In this document: positions 27,602 to 34,819 of the stretch, piece after piece | Layout of the letters: each line of letters opens with the position of its first letter | How positions within the stretch are numbered: the first letter of the stretch is position 1 | Assembly: GCA_937925635.1 (NCBI GenBank) | Contig: CALALX010000027.1 | Span: forward strand, 1 to 64,000 | Reading direction: 5' to 3' | Length of the DNA stretch: 64,000 nucleotides | From: an uncultured Caulobacter sp. | GTDB taxonomy: Bacteria; Pseudomonadota; Alphaproteobacteria; Caulobacterales; Caulobacteraceae | Translations under genes and position numbers: made by a program | Notes under the pieces: model-generated | Told to the model about the DNA's origin: nothing | Seen by the model: only the letters and a program-made list of their open reading frames with translations | The model's database searches: none

Positions 27602-29038
27602 ATGCAGGATTGCACCCGACACTTCATTAACGGCGAATGGCGCTCTTCGACCGGCGGCTCCGTGTCGACAGTGATCAACCCGGCAACCGGCAAGCCTTGC
27701 GGCTACGTCGCGCTCGGCTCGATCGAGGACGCGCAGGACGCCGTCACCGCGGCGCGCGTCGCCTTCGCAGACTGGTCAGCGACGCCCCGCGAAGAGCGAA
27801 TTCTGCGCATGCAGGCGCTGTTGGCAGAATACGATAGCCGATCTGAAGCGATCGCCGAGGCATTGACCGACGAGATCGGTTGCCCTCTTTCGCTCTCACG
27901 ATCCGCGCAGGTTCCAATCGGCCGGGCGCACATCGCGACAGCCATTGAAGTCCTGCACGACTTCCGGTTCGAGGACGATCGCACTCCGACCCGGATCGTC
28001 CGCGAACCGGTCGGAGTCTGTGGTCTCATCACCCCCTGGAACTGGCCCCTGAACCAGATCGCCTGCAAGGTCGCGCCTGCGCTCGCGGCGGGCTGCACGG
28101 TCGTTCTGAAGCCGTCCGAGCTCTCGCCTGCGTCAGCGCGGATCTTCGCCGAGGCCGTCGCCGCAGCAGGCTTTCCGAAGGGCGTATTTAACCTCGTTCA
28201 GGGCGACGGCACGGCGGTGGGGGCGGAACTGTCGCGCCATCCGGATGTAGACATGGTCTCTTTCACAGGGTCGAACCGCGCGGGCGTACGCGTGGCGATC
28301 AACGCCGCCCCGACGGTCAAGCGGGTGCATCAGGAGCTGGGCGGGAAGAGCGCGTGCATCGTCCTCGACGACGATGCGCTGGCGGACAACGTGGCGTCCG
28401 CGGTGCTCCATGTCATGCTGAACTCCGGCCAGTCGTGCAACGCGCCGACCCGGATCCTGGCGCCGGCTTCGCGGCGCGACGAAGCTGTCGCGGCAGCCCG
28501 AAAAGCCTGTGAGTCCCTTACCCTCGGGAATCCTCGCGACGACGTGCGCATGGGACCGGTGGTCTCCGACGCCCAGTGGAAGCGTGTGCAGGCCTATATC
28601 GAACTCGCCATCGCGCAAGGCGCGACACTGGTCTGTGGAGGTCTGGGGAAGCCGCCCGGACTGGAGTCCGGCGCCTACGTGCGTCCGACTGTCTTCGCCG
28701 ACGTCACCCCCGATTCGACGCTCGCGCGGGAGGAAGTGTTCGGCCCCGTCGCCGCACTAATGACCTATGAGAGTCACGACGAGGCTGTCCGGATCGCGAA
28801 CGAGACCATCTTCGGACTCGCGGGCTATGTCCGAGGCGCCGACGTCGCCGTCACCAGATCGCTCGCCACCCGAATCCGCGCAGGCCAGGTGTCGATCAAT
28901 GGCGCCGGTGGCGACTTCCGGGCCCCCTTCGGCGGCTACCGCCAGAGCGGCAACGGCCGGGAATGGGGCGAGGCGGCCTTCCATGAGTTCCTTGAAGTAA
29001 AAGCCCTGCTCGGATTCTCGACGGCCGAAGCTCCTTGA
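27602..29038 (+). CDS. Aldehyde dehydrogenase (NAD(P)-dependent)
   Basis: The 478-residue full-length enzyme has the oxyanion Asn in TPWNWPLNQ, the cofactor motif FTGSNRAG, the general-base Glu in QELGGKSA and the catalytic Cys in NSGQSCNAPTR. C-terminal FGGYRQSGNGREWG completes the family pattern. It oxidises an aldehyde to the acid. AGGA precedes the ATG, eight bases after the carrier. It could supply the activity lost from the deleted copy at 20464-20775. Confidence 0.93.
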   Translation: MQDCTRHFINGEWRSSTGGSVSTVINPATGKPCGYVALGSIEDAQDAVTAARVAFADWSATPREERILRMQALLAEYDSRSEAIAEALTDEIGCPLSLSRSAQVPIGRAHIATAIEVLHDFRFEDDRTPTRIVREPVGVCGLITPWNWPLNQIACKVAPALAAGCTVVLKPSELSPASARIFAEAVAAAGFPKGVFNLVQGDGTAVGAELSRHPDVDMVSFTGSNRAGVRVAINAAPTVKRVHQELGGKSACIVLDDDALADNVASAVLHVMLNSGQSCNAPTRILAPASRRDEAVAAARKACESLTLGNPRDDVRMGPVVSDAQWKRVQAYIELAIAQGATLVCGGLGKPPGLESGAYVRPTVFADVTPDSTLAREEVFGPVAALMTYESHDEAVRIANETIFGLAGYVRGADVAVTRSLATRIRAGQVSINGAGGDFRAPFGGYRQSGNGREWGEAAFHEFLEVKALLGFSTAEAP

Positions 29039-29298
29039 AAACATTAGGCCAACCTCGGTCCCAGTGCGTGCGGGCGGTCGCCGACGAACTGCGCGAGGCG
29101 CGCGTGGCCGCGGGCTGTTCCCAGCGTGAGCTAGCGCGGAGGCTCGGGAAGGCTCATTCTCACGTCTCCAAGATAGAGGCAGGCGCGCGCCGCATCGACA
29201 CCCTCGAATTCATCCTCGTCGCCAAGGCCTTAGGAATTGATCCCGGAGAGCTGACGAACCGGGCAGTACGGCGGCTCCAAGCAAACGCTAGCGCGTGA
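29035..29298 (+). CDS. Small XRE-type helix-turn-helix protein
   Basis: The 87-residue protein is essentially one Cro/CI-type DNA-binding domain: AAGCSQRELARRLGKAHSHVSKIEAGARRID, followed by VAKALGIDPGEL. The proposed TTG start overlaps the stop of the aldehyde dehydrogenase; a GTG at 29068 is also possible. It may be a regulator of this part of the island or a relic of a mobile element's control gene. Confidence 0.75.
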   Translation: MKTLGQPRSQCVRAVADELREARVAAGCSQRELARRLGKAHSHVSKIEAGARRIDTLEFILVAKALGIDPGELTNRAVRRLQANASA

Positions 29299-29733
29299 AA
29301 ACGGTAGCATTGTCGGCGGGCGAACTCCGGGAAGTTGCGACGAACCGCCGGTACCTTTACCCAGAGCCGCAGTTCACTGGAGACCACTGTCCTAATGACT
29401 GCGCCCACCGCCACTCAGTCTCCAAGTATTCGACAAGTATTATTTCAGATTTTGTCGCCATGTTTTCTTGGTCGAGTCATTTTTAGTCTCTGTGAATACT
29501 TATATCGTGACATCATAATCTGTATTATCGGAAATATTACGTCTCCGATTTCCCTGCTCGCTAAATTACGCCGACATGTCCGAGGCTTAGGATTCAAATC
29601 CCTCTCGGGAGTTCGATTCGACTGTTCCTCCGCCACACCGTCAGCCGCTAAACGCCGGTTCGCTGTTGCCCGCGAAGTTCGCCCGACACTTCCGCGACTT
29701 GCCGGAAGGTGGAGACGCACGCGCCGTCTCTGC
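29299..29733. other. AT-rich non-coding patch with tRNA-like 3' fragment
   Basis: From about 29415 to 29570 the sequence is markedly AT-rich compared with everything around it and contains AAGTATTC and GAATACTT as an inverted pair. At 29587-29635 it turns into a tRNA-like 3' segment: GGATTCAAATCC, then GAGTTCGATTC (T-loop-like) and an end CCTCCGCCA. It recalls tRNA-Ser or tRNA-Sec 3' halves, but no 5' half is present. No protein gene is convincing here. Confidence 0.45.
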
Positions 29734-30550
29734 GGTCTTGTCAGGTTAACGACCACGAGGCGAGGAGGCCCCCTCCCCGCACTGCGATCAGGCGGCGGCG
29801 GTTGCAGCCGCCCAGGTCCGCTGAGCCTCGGCCCGGAGGAGGCGCAGGGTCGATCGACGGATCAGGTGGGGCTGGAGGTTGAAGGCGTTGTAGACGGCGG
29901 CGTGGGTGGCCAGGAACTTTTGGGCCGAGGCCCGAGACTTGAACTTCTGCTGCTTTCGTTCTCGTCGCCGGATCGGCAGGTGGGAGTTCTCAGCCCGGTT
30001 GTTCTCCCGCATTCCGCCTGGTCGGTGGCGATCCGCCAGGCCCAGATCCCGCGTTGCGGCGCGATACGAGGCGAGCTTGTCCGTGACGATCGTCTCAGGC
30101 CGGACGCCCTGATTCCTCAGCAATTTCCGGAGCAGCTTGAGGGCCGCAGCTCTGTTGCGGCGCTCCTGGACCAGCATGTCCAGGACCTCGCCCTCGTCAT
30201 CGACGGCCCGCCAGAGGAACATCCGCTTGCCGCCGATCTTCACGACCATCTCGTCGAGATGCCAACGATCTGTCGGCCGCGGCCGGGACCGACGCAGGTT
30301 GTGGGCGAACTGCCGGCCGAACCTGAGCGTCCCGCATCGGACCGTCTCGTAGCTGACTTCGACACCACGCTGCGCGAGCAACTCCTCGACGTACCGAAGG
30401 CTCAGCGTGAACCGGAAGTACAGCCAGACAGCGTGGCGGATAACCTCCGGTGGGAACCGGTGACGCTTGTACGAAATCGGTCTCAACGCGGCCTCCGGCT
30501 TGGCCGCCAAGGCCTATGTGGAGACGGGTCAGCGCTAAACTCACAGCACC
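29734..30550 (-). mobile_element. IS6-family insertion sequence, copy 2
   Basis: This 817-base element has terminal repeats GGTCTTGTCAGGTTAACG (left) and, on the other strand, GGTGCTGTGAGTTTAGCG (right; 13 of 18 match). It lies in the same orientation as copy 1. Bases corresponding to 8028-8670 of copy 1 are identical, then the last 160 bases differ at about 31 positions. Flanking 8-mers (gtctctgc and accttggt) do not match each other or those of copy 1. Confidence 0.88.
29788..30510 (-). CDS. IS6-family transposase, copy 2
   Basis: This 240-residue DDE transposase is identical to copy 1 from roughly residue 41 onward but carries several N-terminal changes (for example AAKPEAALRPISYKRH and LSLRYVEELL). 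The catalytic triad (HLDEM, VTDKLAS, RAENSH) is intact. The start is TTG at 30510. Confidence 0.93.
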   Translation of the reverse strand: MAAKPEAALRPISYKRHRFPPEVIRHAVWLYFRFTLSLRYVEELLAQRGVEVSYETVRCGTLRFGRQFAHNLRRSRPRPTDRWHLDEMVVKIGGKRMFLWRAVDDEGEVLDMLVQERRNRAAALKLLRKLLRNQGVRPETIVTDKLASYRAATRDLGLADRHRPGGMRENNRAENSHLPIRRRERKQQKFKSRASAQKFLATHAAVYNAFNLQPHLIRRSTLRLLRAEAQRTWAAATAAA

Positions 30551-30571
30551 ACCTTGGTTGACTCGTTATCA

Positions 30572-30594
30572 AATATGACGTCATATTCATTTTT
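30572..30594 (+). promoter_or_regulatory. Candidate operator upstream of the MaoC operon
   Basis: AATATGAC and GTCATATT form a perfect 16-base palindrome at 30572-30587. An overlapping TGAC-N6-TTCATTTTT element at 30576-30594 recurs at 37199-37217 before the TonB receptor. The site ends seven bases before the ribosome-binding site, suitable for repression by the local TetR protein. Confidence 0.5.
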
Positions 30595-30610
30595 GTAGCT
30601 GGAGGATTTG

Positions 30611-31108
30611 ATGTCGCACCTTTCCCATGATGCCGCCGGCCCCCTGGGCAAGATCCCTGTCGGCGCGGAGCTCGGCGTCTCTGAGTGGTTCACCATCACC
30701 CAGGACATGATCAGCAAGTTCGGGGCAGCGACCCTGGACGCCGATCCGATGCACGACGACCCGGACTGGGCCAAGGAACAAGGCCCCTACGGCTCGACGA
30801 TCGCCTATGGCTTCCAGACGGTGGGCATGCTCACACGCCTGATGCGCAGCGCTCTTGGCGAGGAAGTATCGCTGGAGCCCTCGGCTGCTGGCTATCCGCT
30901 CAACTACGGCTTCGATCGTCTGCGTCTGGTCGCGCCGGTCCCCTGCAATTCCCGCATCCGCGGTCGCTTCACCTTGACCGATCGGACGATCGACGAGCGG
31001 GACCGGATCGTCCAGCGAGTCGCCGCCGTGATCGAAATTGAAGGTCAGGCGCGCCCCGCCCTGGTGGCGGAGTGGCTGTCTGTCTGGGTCCCGATCGCGA
31101 CGGCCTAG
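30611..31108 (+). CDS. MaoC-like (R)-hydratase/dehydratase
   Basis: The protein is 165 residues from the ATG at 30611, five bases after GGAGG. The hot-dog hydratase active-site motif D-x4-H is present in DADPMHDDPDWA, followed by GSTIAYGFQT. Such enzymes hydrate trans-2-enoyl-CoA. It heads a four-gene rightward set with a carrier, an acyl-CoA ligase and a TetR regulator, consistent with breakdown of an imported carboxylic acid through CoA esters. Confidence 0.88.
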   Translation: MSHLSHDAAGPLGKIPVGAELGVSEWFTITQDMISKFGAATLDADPMHDDPDWAKEQGPYGSTIAYGFQTVGMLTRLMRSALGEEVSLEPSAAGYPLNYGFDRLRLVAPVPCNSRIRGRFTLTDRTIDERDRIVQRVAAVIEIEGQARPALVAEWLSVWVPIATA

Positions 31109-31116
31109 GGGCGAAC

Positions 31117-32391
31117 GTGGTGGGCCAACCGCTCCGCGCGCCGGACATCGCCGCCTATGCCGTCGGTTCGATCGGCACGGGTGTCTTTTCGTCCGTGCCG
31201 ACCGTCCTCCTGCTCTACTATTGCACGGAAACCCTGAATATTCCGGCGGCGCTGGCGACGCTGGCCGTCTTCGTTCCCAAAGTGTGGGCCATACTCTGGG
31301 ACCCGATCGTCGGCGCCTGGTCGGACCGCGCGCGTAGCCCGTTTGGCCGCCGGCGGCCCTTCCTGGTGATCGGCGCGATCGGGGTGTTCTGCGCCTTCGT
31401 GACGCTCTTCAGCACTCCGCTCTTGCCGGTTCAAGGCGCGTTCCTCTGGGTGGCGAGCTCCTATTTCGCCCTCGCCACGCTCTACTCTGTCTTCGCCGTC
31501 CCCTATGTCTCGCTTCCCGCGGTGCTCGGCCCATCGCCCGCCAGCCGCGCCACGTTGGTGTCAGCACGCATTACCCTCGCAACCCTGGGCGTCCTGGCCG
31601 GGGCGGCCATCGCCCCTGTGTTGGTCGAGCGCTTTGGCGGCGGCCGGCCGGGGTATGGCGTCATGGCCTGGATACTCGCCAGCGTATGCGCCGTCGCTAT
31701 GCTGGGGCCGATCGCGATCCTCAGAGGACGCGACGACGACACCCCGACGTCCGACGACACTTCGTTCCTAAGGCGTCTGACGGCCGCTCTCGGTGAGCGG
31801 CGGCTGCGTATGCTGGGCGCCAGCTATATTCTCCAGATCGCCGCCTCCGGCGCGTTCTCCGCCACCGTCCCCTATCTTGTCACACGCGTCGCCGGCCGCC
31901 CCGAGGGCGAGATCGGCACGGTCTTGGGACTCATGTTCTCGACCGCCATCGCCGCAACGCCGCTCTGGAGCTGGCTTGGCCGCCGCGCCGGCGAAGTCAG
32001 GGTCAATGCGGCCGCGCTGGTGACCTACGCAGTGGTCCTTGCCTGCATAGGCATCGCCTGCATGGCGCGCGCGCCCTGGCCGGTGCTGCTTGCTCTGTTC
32101 GCCGCAGCCGGCGCCCCCTTCGCGGCCACCCAGGTCCTACCCTTCGCGATCCAGGCCAACATCGCTCATCGCGCTTCGCGGCATGCCGGCAGAAGTCTTG
32201 AGGGAGCGTTCGCCGGGGCTTGGACCGCCGCCGAGAAGCTCGGCCTCGCCCTGGGTCCGCTGCTGACCGGCCTCGCCCTGGCGGTCATTGGCGAAGACGT
32301 GGCCACGGGCGCCTCGGCCTTCGTCGCCCTGGTTCCCCCTGTCCTTCTATTCGCCAGCCTTGCGCCCTTGGCGGCGGTCGATTCAAAGTGA
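31117..32391 (+). CDS. GPH/MFS-type carrier
   Basis: This 424-residue, about 12-helix carrier has the GPH-like motif VPKVWAILWDPIVGAWSDRARSPFGRRRPF cut here to its key residues: the WDP and WSDRARS acidic positions and the GRRRPF loop. The GTG at 31117, after AGGGG and nine bases past the MaoC stop, is the best start; the frame is open further upstream. It is related in fold to the carrier at 26127-27593. It likely imports the acid activated by the next enzyme. Confidence 0.83.
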   Translation: MVGQPLRAPDIAAYAVGSIGTGVFSSVPTVLLLYYCTETLNIPAALATLAVFVPKVWAILWDPIVGAWSDRARSPFGRRRPFLVIGAIGVFCAFVTLFSTPLLPVQGAFLWVASSYFALATLYSVFAVPYVSLPAVLGPSPASRATLVSARITLATLGVLAGAAIAPVLVERFGGGRPGYGVMAWILASVCAVAMLGPIAILRGRDDDTPTSDDTSFLRRLTAALGERRLRMLGASYILQIAASGAFSATVPYLVTRVAGRPEGEIGTVLGLMFSTAIAATPLWSWLGRRAGEVRVNAAALVTYAVVLACIGIACMARAPWPVLLALFAAAGAPFAATQVLPFAIQANIAHRASRHAGRSLEGAFAGAWTAAEKLGLALGPLLTGLALAVIGEDVATGASAFVALVPPVLLFASLAPLAAVDSK

Positions 32392-32405
32392 AAGACGAAA
32401 CGCCC

Positions 32406-33971
32406 ATGCGCCAACCCCCTCAGGTCAACCGCATCGATGAGCTGGTCTCCTACTGGGCCAGAGAGACCCCCGACGCGGTCGCCTGCGTCGTCGACGACGA
32501 GCGGACCACCTACGCCGAGCTCCGGGAAGAAATCGACCGCCTGGCCGGCGCATTCGTCGCCTTCGGGATCAAGAAGGGCGATCGGATCGCCACCCTTGGC
32601 CCGCCCAACCGGGACTTTCTCGTCAGCTTTCTGGCGTCCGCCTCGATCGGTGCGATCTGGATCGGCCTGAACCCCCGCTATCAGCTAAACGAACTCCTCT
32701 ACGTCCTTGGCGACAGCGAACCGCGCCTGCTCCTGACCCGCACCCGGCTCGGTGATCGCGACTACGGGCCGGAGATCCGCGCCTTCCAGGACAAGGCGAG
32801 GTCCATCGAACAAGTCATCGCGCTCGACGCGCCGATTCCCGGAACCCTTGGCCTCGACGCATTCTGCGCTCTGGCTGAGCACGGGGATGGGGCAGCCCTG
32901 GCCAGCGCCGACGCGGCCGTTCTGGACGTCGACCCGTGTCTGATTATCTACACCTCCGGCTCGACCGGACGCCCGAAGGGGGCGCTGCTGCACCACAGGG
33001 GCGTAACGCGCTTTGCGCTGCGCCAGAATGAAATCTGGCCAACCGACCCGCTCGTCACCCTGAACTATTTCCCGATCAACCACGCCGGCTGCGTCACCGA
33101 CCTGACGGTCCCAACGCTCGCTGCGGGCGGAACGTCCGTCTTTATGGAAGAGTTTGATCCGGCCCGATCCATGGAGCTCATGGTCAAGGAGCGTGTCACC
33201 ATGTGGGGCTCGGTGCCGAGCGTCTTTCAGATGCAGTTGGCGCTGGAGTCCTTCAACGACTACGATCTCTCCGCCGTCCAGATCGTCGTTTGGGAGGGCG
33301 CCGCAGCGCCGGAGCCGATGATCCGTCGCCTCCTGCAACTGCACGCGCGCCTGACCACGAACTACGGCATGACCGAGACAATGGCGAGCACCGCCATGGC
33401 CCCGACCTCTGATCTTGAGGCGCTGGCCAACAGCGTCGGGCCGGCCTTCCCCGGCGTCGAGATCCGCCTCATCCAGGCGGACGGGACGGACGCCCCGAAC
33501 GGCCTGCCGGGCGAGATCTGGGTTCGATCGGACTATAACTTCGCCGGCTACTGGCGCCAGCCCGAGGCCACGGCCGAGGCGCTCACGCCCGACGGATTCT
33601 TCAAGACCGGCGATCTGGCCATACGCCGCCCCGACGGGGCCTACAAAATCGTCGGTCGAATCAAGGAGATGTATAAGTCGGGCGGCTACAATGTTTATCC
33701 TCGCGAGATCGAGACAGTCATTGAGGACCATCCGGCCGTCGTCGCGGCCGCCGTCGTGGCGGCCCCCGACCCCGTCTGGCAGGAGGTCGGCGTCGCCTAT
33801 GTCGCGCCCAGCGGCGCGCTCGACACCGCCGACCTCGAGCGCCATTGCCGCGCCCACCTCGCCAACTACAAAGTTCCCAAGCGGTTCGTCATCGAGCCAA
33901 ACCTGCCGCTGCTGCCGGTGGGAAAGATCGACAAGGTCACGCTCAAGGCGCGGGCCGCACGAGGGGAATAG
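32406..33971 (+). CDS. AMP-dependent acyl-CoA ligase
   Basis: The protein is 521 residues from the ATG at 32406. A GTG at 32388 overlapping the carrier stop (GTGA) would add six residues and is also plausible. Adenylate-forming motifs are complete: YTSGSTGRPKG (P-loop), TTNYGMTETM, FKTGDLAIR and the catalytic Lys in GKIDK. It activates a carboxylic acid to its CoA thioester. Gene order (hydratase, carrier, ligase, regulator) indicates one operon. Confidence 0.92.
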   Translation: MRQPPQVNRIDELVSYWARETPDAVACVVDDERTTYAELREEIDRLAGAFVAFGIKKGDRIATLGPPNRDFLVSFLASASIGAIWIGLNPRYQLNELLYVLGDSEPRLLLTRTRLGDRDYGPEIRAFQDKARSIEQVIALDAPIPGTLGLDAFCALAEHGDGAALASADAAVLDVDPCLIIYTSGSTGRPKGALLHHRGVTRFALRQNEIWPTDPLVTLNYFPINHAGCVTDLTVPTLAAGGTSVFMEEFDPARSMELMVKERVTMWGSVPSVFQMQLALESFNDYDLSAVQIVVWEGAAAPEPMIRRLLQLHARLTTNYGMTETMASTAMAPTSDLEALANSVGPAFPGVEIRLIQADGTDAPNGLPGEIWVRSDYNFAGYWRQPEATAEALTPDGFFKTGDLAIRRPDGAYKIVGRIKEMYKSGGYNVYPREIETVIEDHPAVVAAAVVAAPDPVWQEVGVAYVAPSGALDTADLERHCRAHLANYKVPKRFVIEPNLPLLPVGKIDKVTLKARAARGE

Positions 33972-34038
33972 CCGCGAACTGGCGAACACGAAGCGGGATT
34001 TGATGCTAGGCTAATCTTCTATACGGACTCTCTTGGAG

Positions 34039-34809
34039 ATGGCCTTGAAACGACCAGCCGCCAAGGGCGCTTCGCCCACCGGCGAACTCGCCTTCAATTC
34101 ACTCCTCAAGAAGAAGCAGAGCACAGGTGCGGCCAAGCGTAAGGGCGAGCGCACCCGTGACAACCTCAAGCTCGCCGCCGTCTCCGTCCTGAACAAGGTC
34201 GGCTATCAGCGGATGCGCATTTCCGACATCTGTGAGGCCGCAGGAATCGCCGCTGGCTCCTTTTATGTCTACTACGCCAACAAGGACGAGATCACCGTCG
34301 ACGTCCTCACCGAATTCCTGAACACGATCGAAGAGACCTACCGTCAGGGACCAACGCCGAAGAGCGCCTATGAGGCCGTCTATCGCACCAACCTCGTCTA
34401 TATCGCCGCGGCCCGCGCCAACGCCGGCCTGATCCGCTGCACGCTGCAATTCCTCGACGAGGCGCCGGCGTTCGCCGCTCACGAGCATCGCGTAACGCAT
34501 TTGCACTTCAAGCGCGCAGCCGAGCACATCCTGCGCCACGCGGGCGACGCCGCGCCTGATCCGGACGCCGTCATGCTGGCCGCCTACACTTTGGGCGGCA
34601 TGGTGGACGAACTGTGCCGACGGCTCTTCGTCTACAAAGACCCGCACCTCCTGGCCATCACAGACAGCTACGCGCCGAGCGACGAGGAGATCGCCGAGTT
34701 CCTGTCAGTGATGTGGCACCGCGCGCTCTACGCGCGCGACCCGGACGAGGTGCGCTTTGCCCCGGCCAAGGCGCTTGCGGCGCTGAACGCCGCAAGCCCG
34801 GGATCCTAG
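34039..34809 (+). CDS. TetR-family regulator of the MaoC/ligase operon
   Basis: The 256-residue protein has a basic N-terminal tail (about 1-40) before a TetR helix-turn-helix (MRISDICEAAGIAAGSFYVYYANKDEI) near residues 65-90 and a helical ligand domain. The start may be ATG at 34039 or TTG at 34033. It ends 10 bases before the convergent TonB receptor. Shared motifs before the MaoC gene and the receptor make this its probable regulon. Confidence 0.87.
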   Translation: MALKRPAAKGASPTGELAFNSLLKKKQSTGAAKRKGERTRDNLKLAAVSVLNKVGYQRMRISDICEAAGIAAGSFYVYYANKDEITVDVLTEFLNTIEETYRQGPTPKSAYEAVYRTNLVYIAAARANAGLIRCTLQFLDEAPAFAAHEHRVTHLHFKRAAEHILRHAGDAAPDPDAVMLAAYTLGGMVDELCRRLFVYKDPHLLAITDSYAPSDEEIAEFLSVMWHRALYARDPDEVRFAPAKALAALNAASPGS

Positions 34810-34819
34810 CCGATCACCC

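Larger units (their letters stand above)
8014..30550. mobile_element. Composite-transposon-like island bounded by direct IS6 copies
   Basis: Two IS6 elements in the same orientation enclose about 20.9 kb of catabolic genes. The arrangement matches IS26-type pseudo-compound transposons, which move or delete by replicative or RecA-dependent exchange between the direct copies. Supporting signs are a gene truncated at the left boundary, an internal IS3 remnant, two broken metabolic genes and a tRNA-like scrap near the right boundary. No target duplication flanks the whole unit, so the present structure may result from later rearrangement. Confidence 0.6.

Noticed and set aside
29335..30561. 408-codon rightward frame over IS6 copy 2
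   Set aside because: It is the complement of the transposase; the same shadow appears over copy 1, so its repetition only reflects the IS duplication.
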